Shown here: positions 1 to 8,265 of the stretch, piece by piece
Layout of the letters: every line of letters starts with the position of its first letter
Numbering within the stretch: position 1 is the first letter of the stretch
Source of the DNA: Deltaproteobacteria bacterium
GTDB taxonomy: Bacteria; Desulfobacterota; Desulfobacteria; Desulfobacterales; UBA5852
Length of the DNA: 40,584 nt
Direction: 5' to 3'
Assembly (NCBI GenBank): GCA_020444045.1
Contig: JAHLLS010000035.1
Span: forward strand, 1 to 40,584
Translations under genes and position numbers: made by a program
Notes under the pieces: model-generated
What the model was told of the DNA's origin: nothing
The model's database searches: none
What the model saw: only the letters and a program-made list of their open reading frames with translations

Positions 1-79
1 ATTGGCGCCTACGACGCTAACAAAATGGCCGCATGACTTTTTACGGGGTCATCTTGTAAGACGCTAAAAGGAGATCCAC

Positions 80-1507
80 ATGATATTGTTTTTTGCTAGT
101 GTGGGACTGCTCTTACTGGGCTATCTGATTTACGGCAAGCTGATCGACCGTCTCTTCGGGGCCGATCCGTCGCGGCCCACCCCAGCGGTGACCATGGCGG
201 ACGGGGTGGACTACATCAAACTGCCGGCCTGGAAAATCTTCCTCATTCAGCTGCTCAACATCGCCGGTCTGGGGCCGATCTACGGACCGATATTGGGTGC
301 GCTCTACGGACCGGTGGCATTGATCTGGATCGTTTTCGGCTGTATTTTCGCCGGGGCGGTGCACGACTATTTCTCCGGCATGCTTTCGGTGCGCTACGAT
401 GGTCAGAGTATCCCGGACGTGGTGGGACACAACCTGGGCAACGGCTTCATGCAGTTCATGCGCGGGTTTTCGGTGATCCTGCTCATCTTGGTGGGGGTCG
501 TCTTTTTCCTTGGGCCGGCCGCCCTGCTGCAGAGCATGACCGGCATCGATCTCAAGGTGTTGATCGGCATCATCATTGCCTATTACTTCCTGGCCACGAT
601 CCTGCCGGTGGACAAGATTATTGGACGCATCTATCCGCTGTTCGGCGCCGTCCTGATTTTCATGGCCGTCGGCACGATCGTGATGTTGATCGTCAAAGGC
701 TATGAATTCTACCCCCAGCGTACCTTCACGAATATCAATCCCCAGGAACTGCCCCTGTGGCCGCTGATGTTCATCACGATTGCCTGCGGTGCGGTGAGCG
801 GGTTTCACGCCACCCAGTCGCCCATGATGGCGCGCTGCCTGCCCAGCGAAAAGTACGGCCGCAGCGTGTTCTTCGGGTCGATGATCGCCGAAGGCGTCAT
901 CGCTTTGATCTGGGCCACGCTGGCTATATCCTTTTTTCATTCCCCGGATGCCCTGAACAAAGTCCTGGCCGAAGGGGGGCCGGGGCTGGTGGTCAACCGG
1001 GTCTCCACCGCGCTGTTAGGTCATGTCGGCGGCCTGCTGGCCATTATCGGAGTGGTAGTGCTGCCGATCACGTCGGGGGATACAGCCTTTCGAAGTGCGC
1101 GGCTGATTATTGCCGACATTTTCAAACTTTCCCAGAAAGAGCGGCTCAAACGCCTCGTCATTGCCGTCCCCCTGTTTGCCGTGGGTTTCCTGATTTCACT
1201 TTCCGATTTCGGGCTTATCTGGCGCTATTTTGGCTGGGCCAACCAGACCCTGGCCACGGTGGTCCTCTGGACGGCCGCCGTCTATCTGGTGCGGGAGAAG
1301 AAACTGCACTGGGTCGCGACTATTCCGGCCATCTTCATGACGGCCGTGGTGACGACCTTCATCGCCAACTCGGGCATCGGATTCAACCTGCCGATGAATA
1401 TCGCCACCAGTATCGGCATCGGCAGCGCTGTGGTGGCAACGGTGGCCTTCTTCTGGAAATCCAGACTGATTCAATTGCCAACTGCCGAAACACCGGAGGA
1501 GCCTTGA
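80..1507 (+). CDS. CstA-family carbon starvation membrane carrier (short form)
   Basis: Polytopic inner-membrane protein of the carbon starvation CstA family, whose studied members import peptides or pyruvate. The N-terminal half carries the family blocks: a VDY..LP segment near residue 42, a GLGPIYGPILGA stretch near 63-74, and an HDYFSGMLS.R.DG segment near 93-108. About a dozen hydrophobic segments follow to residue 465. At 475 residues it is much shorter than the roughly 700-residue enterobacterial CstA and corresponds to the compact form common in Desulfobacterota. The ATG is preceded by AAAGGAG at a good distance. It stands alone upstream of two small exported proteins. The substrate cannot be read from sequence; pyruvate or peptides are guesses from the family. 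Confidence 0.88.
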   Translation: MILFFASVGLLLLGYLIYGKLIDRLFGADPSRPTPAVTMADGVDYIKLPAWKIFLIQLLNIAGLGPIYGPILGALYGPVALIWIVFGCIFAGAVHDYFSGMLSVRYDGQSIPDVVGHNLGNGFMQFMRGFSVILLILVGVVFFLGPAALLQSMTGIDLKVLIGIIIAYYFLATILPVDKIIGRIYPLFGAVLIFMAVGTIVMLIVKGYEFYPQRTFTNINPQELPLWPLMFITIACGAVSGFHATQSPMMARCLPSEKYGRSVFFGSMIAEGVIALIWATLAISFFHSPDALNKVLAEGGPGLVVNRVSTALLGHVGGLLAIIGVVVLPITSGDTAFRSARLIIADIFKLSQKERLKRLVIAVPLFAVGFLISLSDFGLIWRYFGWANQTLATVVLWTAAVYLVREKKLHWVATIPAIFMTAVVTTFIANSGIGFNLPMNIATSIGIGSAVVATVAFFWKSRLIQLPTAETPEEP

Positions 1508-1607
1508 GGGGTCGTTGCGAATTCGATTTGTCCCTTTTAGAGACTAACCACCAAGGGGGCAACGCTTATCAGGGACGATTCCCGACAGAAGGGAAAGAGG
1601 AGATACA

Positions 1608-2030
1608 GTGAAAACCGGAATGGTGCTAATAATCCTAATAATGGCTCAAATGCTGCCTGCATGCGCCTGGACTCAGGACTATAGCGGGCAGTGGCTGGGG
1701 ACGATCACCGAATCGCAAAACCGCTGTGCAGACCTGGGCAAAGCCGAGCCCGGCGACTACAAGCTCACCATCGTCCAAAAGGACGATGCGATCATGCTCA
1801 TGGAAAACGTTGTACAGCGGCCTTACCGTGGTATCGTGGACCCCAAGACACCCCGGAACGTCCATGTGATAGGAGCCTACAACGTGGATGGCGGCTATGT
1901 GACCGAAATGGTCGACATCGTTTTCGAAAACGAACGCCAGGGATCGGGCCAGTCGGTCTGGACCTGGTCGGACGGCTATTACCAGTGCGGGGGACGGTTC
2001 AAGTTCGAATTGACGTTCATCCGGGAGTAG
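1608..2030 (+). CDS. small exported protein of unknown function, possible lipoprotein
   Basis: A 140-residue protein beginning with a hydrophobic signal segment (residues 4-19). It ends in a Leu-Pro-Ala-Cys sequence that could be a lipobox with Cys19, or in an ordinary signal-peptidase site just after. The mature part is beta-rich (GQWLGTITES, YKLTIVQKDD) with two further cysteines near residues 41 and 127, which could form a disulfide. GAGGAG precedes the ATG. It lies 100 bp after the cstA-like gene and 70 bp before a META-domain lipoprotein, so the two small genes may be co-transcribed. I do not recognise a named family. The signal segment and cysteines are visible; the periplasmic location is inferred. 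Confidence 0.7.
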   Translation: MKTGMVLIILIMAQMLPACAWTQDYSGQWLGTITESQNRCADLGKAEPGDYKLTIVQKDDAIMLMENVVQRPYRGIVDPKTPRNVHVIGAYNVDGGYVTEMVDIVFENERQGSGQSVWTWSDGYYQCGGRFKFELTFIRE

Positions 2031-2099
2031 GCGCCGGCTGCGCTATCGGTTGGGTTGACCGGCAGCGGCGCTTCATCGATGGTAAGGGAAAGGAAGCCA

Positions 2100-2786
2100 A
2101 TGCATAGAATACGACTATGGGTGTTGCTCCTAGGGGGGATAATGGGCTGCGCTGCGGGCGGCCATCCGGGTGCAACCTCCCGCAGCACGGATTCCCACCT
2201 CTTATTGAATAAAACGTGGCAATGGGAAGCAACAATGACCCCGGCGGAAACCATTTCGGTTTCCGATCCGGACCGCTATACAATCCGGTTCCTGGCGGAC
2301 GGCCAACTGCAGGCCCGGTTCGACTGCAACCGCGGCGGTGGGAGCTATACGATTTCAGCGGGGAAGCTGTCCTTCGGGCCGATGATGTCCACCCGCATGG
2401 CCTGCCTTCCGGACTCGCAGGATGGACCGTTCATGCGGGATTTGCAGCGCGTCACATCCTTTTTCGTTAAGGAGGGCACGCTTTATCTGGAACTGCCCTA
2501 CGACAGTGGAACGATGCACTTCCGGGAGGCTCCCAAATCCAAACAGCCTGACACACCGGTCGGCGACATCGTCAAACTTCGGGGGACCGTTGTATACAAG
2601 GATTTGGAAGGTGGTTTCTTCGCCATCGAGAGCGATGACGGGCGCGTTTATGATCCTATCAATCTTCCCGACCGTTTTAAAAAACATGGCCTGAAAGTAA
2701 ACGTGACCGCCAAATTGCGAAATGACATGGGAAGCATCCACATGGTTGGCGACATCATTGAAATTGTAGAAATCGACGCTGAATAG
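2100..2786 (+). CDS. META-domain (HslJ-like) lipoprotein with C-terminal beta domain
   Basis: A 228-residue lipoprotein. The signal peptide ends in Ile-Met-Gly-Cys (Cys about residue 16), a plausible lipobox. Residues 35-140 match the META/HslJ pattern: a Trp-containing start, F.ADGQL..RFDCNRGGGSY, then a T.MAC block near residue 100. A second segment from about residue 150 (KLRGTVVYKDLEGGFFAIESDDG) looks like a small OB-like beta domain of the kind seen attached to META domains. META proteins are linked to heat-shock or novobiocin resistance (HslJ) and motility in other bacteria; the biochemical role is unknown. The ATG at 2100 is chosen over an upstream in-frame ATG at 2055 because AAGGAAG lies 5 bases before it and it opens directly into the signal peptide. 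Confidence 0.8.
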   Translation: MHRIRLWVLLLGGIMGCAAGGHPGATSRSTDSHLLLNKTWQWEATMTPAETISVSDPDRYTIRFLADGQLQARFDCNRGGGSYTISAGKLSFGPMMSTRMACLPDSQDGPFMRDLQRVTSFFVKEGTLYLELPYDSGTMHFREAPKSKQPDTPVGDIVKLRGTVVYKDLEGGFFAIESDDGRVYDPINLPDRFKKHGLKVNVTAKLRNDMGSIHMVGDIIEIVEIDAE

Positions 2787-3154
2787 AAGCGTCTCAAAAA
2801 CAACAAAGGACTCAATAAATCAAACTAACTTTCGCTTTCCGAATGATTCGCCGCTGTATTTTTTCCCCTTCATGTATGGCCTGGCTATCCCATAGAAAGG
2901 AACTCTGCCGGGGGTTGGCATTACGTGCCAGTAGCCGGATAGAAACAACTTCACTGGCACCACAATATATTGCGGTCATGAGGAAGACAATAAAAGAGGT
3001 GTTTACATCAAGCTATCTGGGATGAATCTCAGATAAATATTTGCACGTCCCGATTGAACCATACCCGCGATATTTTCAGCATGATTTGCGTATCGAATTG
3101 GTAGCCGTCAACAATGAGATTGATACCGTTTTAGTCTTTCGCGGTAGACGCCGA
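2787..3154. other. intergenic gap, relatively AT-rich, two small inverted repeats
   Basis: 368 bp between two converging genes with lower GC than the surroundings. I see no convincing gene; a 60-codon frame at 2843-3025 has no ribosome site and no family features. Two inverted repeats are present: GTGCCAGT (2925-2932) with ACTGGCAC (2953-2960), and a 9-bp stem with one G-T pair and a TGAA loop at 3014-3035. The second could act as a weak terminator between the convergent META-lipoprotein and YhhN transcripts. Confidence 0.5.
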
Positions 3155-3814
3155 TCAAACGATCAGACCGGCGGTATAGGCGATCTGGAACTGGCCCAGG
3201 TAGTAGAGCGGCAAACCAATCAGACGATTCCAGAAAGAGGCCTGGACAAAGCGCTGCCGCGCCACGAAAATATCGGAGAGATAAAAACTGAAGGCCCCGT
3301 TGAGAACCAGGAAGCGTCCGGATGCGGACAGATGCCCGTCGCCGAATACTCCGCCGGCCGCAATGACCATCAACGAAATCACGACGATGTAGGCCATGAC
3401 CGCTTTTTGCATGCTGCCTAAAAAAGGCTGCAACCGGTAGTAAACCAGACCGCTCACCGGCAGGGCCGCCACCCCTGCTATCCCCAACCCCACATTGGGT
3501 CGGGCCACAGCGACAAAGGCGGCAATATAGGCAACATGTCCGAGCAGGAAAGCCACCAGGCCGGCCCGGAACATGGCGCGCTGCGGAAAGGCCAGACAGA
3601 CATCCCCCACCAGGCACAGCACCAGTCCCGCCACCACGATGACCGCATAGGCACTGAAATGGGTCGCCGCCCCCAGGGCTGTAAGGACGAACAGGCAAGA
3701 CAGCACCGGCTTGACCGCCAGCTTGCCCCCCAGGCTGTCGCGCTTTTCGAACACAAGCAGGAGGATCAACAGCAGCGGGGCCAGAACAAAAACGAGCGTA
3801 AGGGGCATGGTCAT
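3155..3814 (-). CDS. YhhN/TMEM86 family integral membrane protein (putative lysoplasmalogenase)
   Basis: A 219-residue protein with about eight transmembrane segments. The family signatures are visible: an early K-P pair (residues 35-36), a LCLVGDVCLAFP block near 66-77, an FLLGHVAYIAAF block near 88-99, a SDIFVARQRF block near 179-188, and a PLYYLGQ end. Members cleave the vinyl-ether bond of lysoplasmalogens or are membrane proteins of unknown activity. The start overlaps the stop of the acyltransferase gene by 4 bp (ATGA), implying translational coupling. Pairing with PlsC suggests a phospholipid or ether-lipid role, reasonable in an anaerobe that may make plasmalogens. The family call is strong; the hydrolase activity is inferred. 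Confidence 0.82.
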   Translation of the reverse strand: MTMPLTLVFVLAPLLLILLLVFEKRDSLGGKLAVKPVLSCLFVLTALGAATHFSAYAVIVVAGLVLCLVGDVCLAFPQRAMFRAGLVAFLLGHVAYIAAFVAVARPNVGLGIAGVAALPVSGLVYYRLQPFLGSMQKAVMAYIVVISLMVIAAGGVFGDGHLSASGRFLVLNGAFSFYLSDIFVARQRFVQASFWNRLIGLPLYYLGQFQIAYTAGLIV

Positions 3815-4599
3815 CTCCCGTGTGCTGCGCTAGGGGGCCGGGTCAGGGGGGCCTCGATCACGGCGCGCGTGCGGGCCATGAGGTCGTCCAGCGCGTCGTG
3901 GCTGTAATCGTCGATGGGGATGGGCGGGTGGATGATCATCGTGGCCCGCCCCGGGTAGAGGTCCAGCGTATCCGAGGGGAGAATGTCCCGCGTGCCCTGA
4001 ATCGTAATGGGCAGGATCGGCAGCTGCAAATCCAGCGCCATTCGGAAGGCCCCTTTTTTAAAGGACCGCATGCGATTATCCCGGCTGCGGGTGCCTTCCG
4101 GAAAGAAGAGGACCGAGGTCCCGTCCACGATGCGCTGTTTGGCGGCATTGATCGAGGCCAGCGCGGCCTCGCGGTTGGAGCGGTCAACATAGATATGCCC
4201 CAGGCGCTCACAGGCAATGCCGAGCGCAGGCACTTTGCGCAGTTCCTGTTTCATCACCCATTTAAAATCGATATCCAGCCATCCGTACAAAACAAAAATA
4301 TCGAACTGGCTCTGGTGATTGCTGACAATCACATAGGACTGGCGAGGATCGACGTTGCGGCGGCCACGCACCGTAACCCGCATCGGCGTGGCGAAGCTAT
4401 TGACCCGCGCCCAGGTTTTACCACACAGGGTACTGACCAGCCGCGGTTTGAGAAAAAAGAGCAGGATAACGGTGCTGGTTCCGAAAAAAAGGGTGGAAAT
4501 CCCGAAGATGGGGGCAAATACCAGCCACGTGTAGATTTTATACAATTTGCGTAAGATGCTGCCCACCGTTCGGCTCCTGCATGGCCATGTCATGATCAT
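3811..4599 (-). CDS. plsC: 1-acyl-sn-glycerol-3-phosphate acyltransferase (PlsC family)
   Basis: Transfers an acyl group to lysophosphatidic acid, making phosphatidic acid at the membrane. One N-terminal hydrophobic segment (about 24-52) is followed by the acyltransferase fold. It has the catalytic HX4D motif (His95, Asp100 in NHQSQFD), the FPEGTRSRD block (166-174) for the phosphate group, and a PILPITIQGT block near 193-202. Length (262) is normal. The ATG follows GAGG by 6 bases. It lies 18 bp downstream of the nucleotide-sugar dehydrogenase gene and overlaps the YhhN gene by 4 bp, so the three genes form an operon. Whether it is the housekeeping PlsC or a specialised paralogue cannot be decided here. 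Confidence 0.88.
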   Translation of the reverse strand: MIMTWPCRSRTVGSILRKLYKIYTWLVFAPIFGISTLFFGTSTVILLFFLKPRLVSTLCGKTWARVNSFATPMRVTVRGRRNVDPRQSYVIVSNHQSQFDIFVLYGWLDIDFKWVMKQELRKVPALGIACERLGHIYVDRSNREAALASINAAKQRIVDGTSVLFFPEGTRSRDNRMRSFKKGAFRMALDLQLPILPITIQGTRDILPSDTLDLYPGRATMIIHPPIPIDDYSHDALDDLMARTRAVIEAPLTRPPSAAHGR

Positions 4600-4617
4600 C
4601 GTGGCCCTCGATTCTAA

Positions 4618-5928
4618 CTACAACCGCCAGTAGTGAATGCCCAGTTTGCCGGCATCCTGCGGTGTATACGCCCCTTTCACGTCCAATAAGAGCGGATATT
4701 CAGGATGCAGCCGTGCCGCAATGGCCGCCAGCCCCCGGCTGCGGTAGTCGTCGTGCAGCACGGTCAGGATAGCGGCGTCCACGGTGCCCAGTTGATCCCA
4801 CTTAACCAGTTCGAGACCGTAATAATGCCGGGCCTCCTCCGGATCGGCCAGGGGGTCGTGAACCCGCACATTGATCCCGTAATCCTGCAGTTCACGGATG
4901 ATATCGACCACCTTGGTATTGCGCAGATCCGGCACGTTCTCTTTGAAGGTCAGCCCCAGGATCCCAACGATGGCGCCGCGCACCTGGCGCTTGCCCTTGA
5001 TCAGCATCTTGACGGTTTTTTCCGCCACAAATTTCCCCACATTGTCGTTGATCCGGCGTCCCGCCAGGATCATGTTGGGGTGATAGCCGATGGCTTCGGC
5101 CTTGAAGGTCAGGTAATAGGGATCGACGCCGATACAGTGCCCCCCTACCAACCCCGGCCGGAAGTTTAAAAAATTCCATTTGGTGCCCGCCGCCTCCAGC
5201 ACCTCCAGGGTGTCGATCGCCATGTGGTCGAAAATCATGGCCAGTTCGTTCATCAGGGCGATATTCAAATCGCGCTGTGTGTTCTCGATCACCTTGGCGG
5301 CTTCGGCCACTTTGATGGAGGGGGCCTGGTGGATGCCGGCGGTCACCACCCGGCCATAGACCCCGGCCAGCAGCCGGGTCGTCTCCGCGTCGGAGCCGGC
5401 CACAATCTTGGTGATCTTATCGACCGTATGCACCTTGTCGCCGGGATTGATCCGTTCCGGCGAGTACCCCACCGTAAAATCCTGCCCGCAAACCAGGCCG
5501 GACCGGGCTTCCATGATCGGAACGCAGATATCTTCCGTGGCCCCCGGAAACACCGTTGATTCAAACACCACGCAGGCCCCCTGCGTCAGCTGCTCGCCGA
5601 CGGTTTGGGACGCGCCGCGCAACGGGGTCAGGTCGGGGATCCGGTGGCCGTCGATGGGGGTGGGCACCGCCACGATGATCAAACGGCAGGACGCCAAAGC
5701 CGCGGGATCGGCCGTAAACTGCAACGCTGAAGACTGCAGGACCTCCGCATCCACTTCCAGGGTGCGATCGCGCCCGGCCTGCAACTCATCGATGCGGGCC
5801 TGCTTCAGATCGTAGCCCACCACCTTGAAATGCCGTGACAGATGAATGGCCAGGGGCAGGCCGACATAACCCAGCCCCACGACAGCAATACTGTCGCGGC
5901 CGGCTTCCAGTGACGCGAAGGTAACCAT
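4618..5928 (-). CDS. tviB: UDP-N-acetylhexosamine 6-dehydrogenase (TviB/WbpO type)
   Basis: NAD-dependent oxidation of UDP-GlcNAc or UDP-GalNAc to the uronic acid, a precursor for capsule or O-antigen. The N-terminal Rossmann motif is IAVVGLGYVGLPLA (residues 14-27). The middle has VPTPI, FESTVFPG and GYSPERINPGDK. The catalytic block GGHCIGVDPYYL places the nucleophile at Cys265. The KVAEAAKVIENTQRDLNIALMNELA helix is typical of the UDP-HexNAc dehydrogenases rather than UDP-glucose dehydrogenase, and the C-terminal domain is complete (436 aa). The ATG follows AAGGAG by 6 bases. It is first in an operon with plsC and the YhhN gene, an unusual partnership because no glycosyltransferase is adjacent. 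GlcNAc versus GalNAc preference is not resolved. Confidence 0.9.
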   Translation of the reverse strand: MVTFASLEAGRDSIAVVGLGYVGLPLAIHLSRHFKVVGYDLKQARIDELQAGRDRTLEVDAEVLQSSALQFTADPAALASCRLIIVAVPTPIDGHRIPDLTPLRGASQTVGEQLTQGACVVFESTVFPGATEDICVPIMEARSGLVCGQDFTVGYSPERINPGDKVHTVDKITKIVAGSDAETTRLLAGVYGRVVTAGIHQAPSIKVAEAAKVIENTQRDLNIALMNELAMIFDHMAIDTLEVLEAAGTKWNFLNFRPGLVGGHCIGVDPYYLTFKAEAIGYHPNMILAGRRINDNVGKFVAEKTVKMLIKGKRQVRGAIVGILGLTFKENVPDLRNTKVVDIIRELQDYGINVRVHDPLADPEEARHYYGLELVKWDQLGTVDAAILTVLHDDYRSRGLAAIAARLHPEYPLLLDVKGAYTPQDAGKLGIHYWRL

Positions 5929-6506
5929 GTATACTCCTTGAACAGAACATCAATTTCAGACCAATGACCGGCGCTGTAGCTGCCGCGTGAATTTCTATTG
6001 CCTGATGACCCTCCATTTCTACCGCAACGTGGCTTGAAGTCAAGACCGACTTGTCACCCGGCGGACGGTCACGGGCGTTGCGTCTGTGGCCGGACCAGGC
6101 GCCCTGCAGCCTGTCACGGCCGGCCATCACTTGTCCGCGCGTTCCGGCGGCAACGCGCGGTGCGGGCCCTATGGCCCACCGTAGTAAGCACAGAAAGAAC
6201 TTGACAAGCATTGTCCCATTGATCAGTATGGACCCTCACGTTAAGGATCAATGGTATGCCGTTTCGTCTTTTACAACATATCCGCTACCACGCCTACGAT
6301 TATATCTATTGAAGGCCTGCTGCTCGTCTTGGCATGAGCATGCAGGCCCGACTCCGACCCCCGATCTTCGGCCACCCGGGCCGTGTCTAAGAGCCGTAAA
6401 AACATGACACCCCAGATCGCATGACCGTCGCGCAGACATACCGTCAATGGCGCGGATGGTCGTAACGCATCTGGCTCACCCTGTAGCATGAAAGCAAGGA
6501 GACTCC
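5929..6506. other. 578-bp divergent intergenic region (tviB / TRAP operon)
   Basis: No gene is supported here. It should contain the leftward promoter of the tviB operon and the rightward TRAP promoter. The clearest signals are the TTGACA box and inverted repeat at 6200-6254, annotated separately. A GC-rich hairpin lies at 6158-6181 (CGGTG.GGGCC / GGCCCACCG) without a T tract. A sigma-54-like TGGCAT...TGC near 6330 has a 9-base spacer instead of 10 and is not accepted. Confidence 0.5.
6200..6254 (+). promoter_or_regulatory. putative promoter and operator of the TRAP operon
   Basis: TTGACA at 6201-6206 is a perfect -35 box. A weak -10 (CAGTAT, 6224-6229) lies 17 bases on. A 9-bp perfect inverted repeat, CCATTGATC (6216-6224) and GATCAATGG (6246-6254), covers the expected -10 and start region and is a good candidate repressor site. 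The sequence CTTGACAAGCATTGT (6200-6214) recurs exactly on the minus strand at 23750-23764, before the PxxKW gene. The leader to the dctP start would be about 270 nt. Inferred from pattern only. Confidence 0.4.
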
Positions 6507-7520
6507 ATGAAAAAACAGTTTGCACTCCCCATGATTCTGGCATTGGTTTTCGGCCTGGCCATGGCCGGCCCGGTATCGGCTGCCCCCATCAACCTGACCT
6601 ACAGCATTTTCTTCCCGCCCACGCACGGCCAGTGTCAGGCCGCCATGAGCTGGGCCGAAGAAATCGAAGCACGCACCAACGGTCAGGTCAAAATCCAGAT
6701 TTTCCCCACCGGCACCCTGACCAAACCCCAACAGTGCTACGATGGCGTGGTGAACGGCATCTCCGATATCGGCATGTCGGTGTTTGCCTATACCCGGGGC
6801 CGCTTTCCGGTCATGGAAGCCCTCGACCTTCCTCTGGGCTACCCCAGCGGTCTTGTCGCCTCCCGCACAGCCAATGAATACTACCAGAAATATCAGCCGA
6901 AAGAACTCGACGACGTGAAGGTTCTCTACCTGCACGGCCACGGCCCCGGCCTGCTGCACACCAAGAAACCCGTCCAGTCCATCGAAGAGATGGCGGGCCT
7001 CAAGATCCGCTCCACCGGCCTCAGCGCCCGTATCGTGGAAGCTCTGGGCGGCGTGCCCGTGGCGATGCCCCAGAATGCCGCCTACGAAGCCTTGCAGAAG
7101 GGGGTTGTGGAAGGCACCTTTGCCCCCATGGAAACCCTTAAAGGCTGGAAGCAGGCTGAAGTGATCAAATACACCACCGATTCTAAAAGTGTGGGCTACA
7201 CCACAGCCATGTATGTCGTGATGAACAAGGATAAATGGCGCAAACTGCCGGCCGATGTCCAGCAGGTTTTTGACGCCGTCAGCAAGGAATGGATCGATGT
7301 CCATGGCGAAACCTGGGACAAGGACGATGCTGCTGGCCGTGAATTTACCCTCAGCCTGGGCAACCAGATCCTGGAGCTGTCCGACAGCGAAAATGCCCGC
7401 TGGAAAACTGCGGTTCAGCCCATCATCGACGGCTTTGCGACCACCGCCACCCAAAAGGGGCTGCCGGGCGACGACATGGTCAACACGTTGAACGGCCTGA
7501 TCAAATCCACGGATCAATAG
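6507..7520 (+). CDS. dctP: TRAP transporter solute-binding protein, DctP family
   Basis: Periplasmic substrate-capture subunit of a TRAP transporter for an organic acid or related anion. A classic signal peptide (residues 1-25, ending VSA-A) is followed by the DctP fold: W.eEIE.RTNGQVKIQIFPTGTL near 50-72, a GRFPVMEALDLP block near 98-109, and LKIRSTG near 167-173, the region that in this family holds the arginine binding the substrate carboxylate. Length 337 is normal. GGAG lies before the ATG. It is followed by the small and large permease genes in the usual order P-Q-M. The ligand cannot be read from sequence. Confidence 0.93.
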   Translation: MKKQFALPMILALVFGLAMAGPVSAAPINLTYSIFFPPTHGQCQAAMSWAEEIEARTNGQVKIQIFPTGTLTKPQQCYDGVVNGISDIGMSVFAYTRGRFPVMEALDLPLGYPSGLVASRTANEYYQKYQPKELDDVKVLYLHGHGPGLLHTKKPVQSIEEMAGLKIRSTGLSARIVEALGGVPVAMPQNAAYEALQKGVVEGTFAPMETLKGWKQAEVIKYTTDSKSVGYTTAMYVVMNKDKWRKLPADVQQVFDAVSKEWIDVHGETWDKDDAAGREFTLSLGNQILELSDSENARWKTAVQPIIDGFATTATQKGLPGDDMVNTLNGLIKSTDQ

Positions 7521-7667
7521 GGGCGCGGCAAGGCAGCGTTCGGTGGCGACAGGGGGTCTCGATATGATTTTCCGCTGGCCTTCCGGGTACCATTTGGGGT
7601 ATGGCATAGCGCTTGTCACGGCCATCCGGTTGCGACCGAACGTTGAAACCTTGCGTGAGGAGACATC

Positions 7668-8156
7668 TTGATTCTGCGAATCGAACAATGGATTGCAAAA
7701 ACCGCCGAAATGTTCAACTGGGTTTCGGCGGCGGCGGTGGCGGCGATGATGGGGCTGACCTGCATGGATATCGTCCTGCGCCTGTTCCGTCATCCGATCC
7801 CCGGAACATATGAAATGGTGGGTTTTTTGGGCGCCGTGTTCGCCGCGTTTGCGTTGGGCTACACCTCGGTCCACCGGGGCCACATCGCGGTGGATTTTGT
7901 GGTCCAAAAACTCCCGGCCCGCGCTCAATCCCTCGTGGATGGCGTCAACGCCCTGATCTGTGCGGTCTTCTTCGGGTTTCTGTCCCACCAGTGCATGGTT
8001 TACGCCGCCGACCTGAAGTCCTTCGGCGAAGTCTCCATGACGCTGCAGATGCCGGTTTACCCCTTTGTCTACGGTATCGCGGCCGGCTGCTGCCTGTTGA
8101 CGCTGGTCCTGGCGGTGCGGTTTATCAAGAGCATCGCTGTCATGATGGGACAATGA
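7668..8156 (+). CDS. dctQ: TRAP transporter small permease, DctQ family
   Basis: Four-helix membrane subunit that supports the large permease. The 162 residues contain four hydrophobic segments (about 17-37, 50-68, 88-110, 128-150) and the family-typical G.TS.HRGHIAVDF stretch near 64-77. The start codon is TTG, chosen because GAGGAG (7657-7662) lies 5 bases upstream and no ATG gives a full first helix. It sits 147 bp after dctP and 109 bp before dctM. These gaps are wider than usual for TRAP operons, but gene order and strand support one transcript. Confidence 0.9.
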   Translation: MILRIEQWIAKTAEMFNWVSAAAVAAMMGLTCMDIVLRLFRHPIPGTYEMVGFLGAVFAAFALGYTSVHRGHIAVDFVVQKLPARAQSLVDGVNALICAVFFGFLSHQCMVYAADLKSFGEVSMTLQMPVYPFVYGIAAGCCLLTLVLAVRFIKSIAVMMGQ

Positions 8157-8265
8157 CCGGACGCCATCGTTCACAGCCGGCAACATCCCCGGCAACGACA
8201 TCGTCTGGCCTGGCAATGGATACGACACGCGCCCTGCTTAGCGCATCATCTCAAAGGATGGTTGC

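Noticed and set aside
1..79. Possible end of an upstream gene or repeat fragment with two GACGCTAA copies and an ATGAC/GTCAT hairpin
   Set aside because: Too short, at the window edge, to tell a repeat from a leader; no coding evidence.
2843..3025. 60-codon frame in the gap after the META lipoprotein gene
   Set aside because: No ribosome site, no recognisable pattern, composition like random sequence.
6328..6345. Sigma-54-like TGGCAT...TGC upstream of dctP
   Set aside because: The GG to GC spacing is 9, one short of the nearly invariant 10, and no sigma-54 activator is nearby.
6444..8228. 594-codon open frame on the minus strand opposite dctP and dctQ
   Set aside because: It is antisense to two well-supported TRAP genes, has no family pattern (composition rich in His, Gly, Gln), and arises from the third-position GC bias of the real genes.
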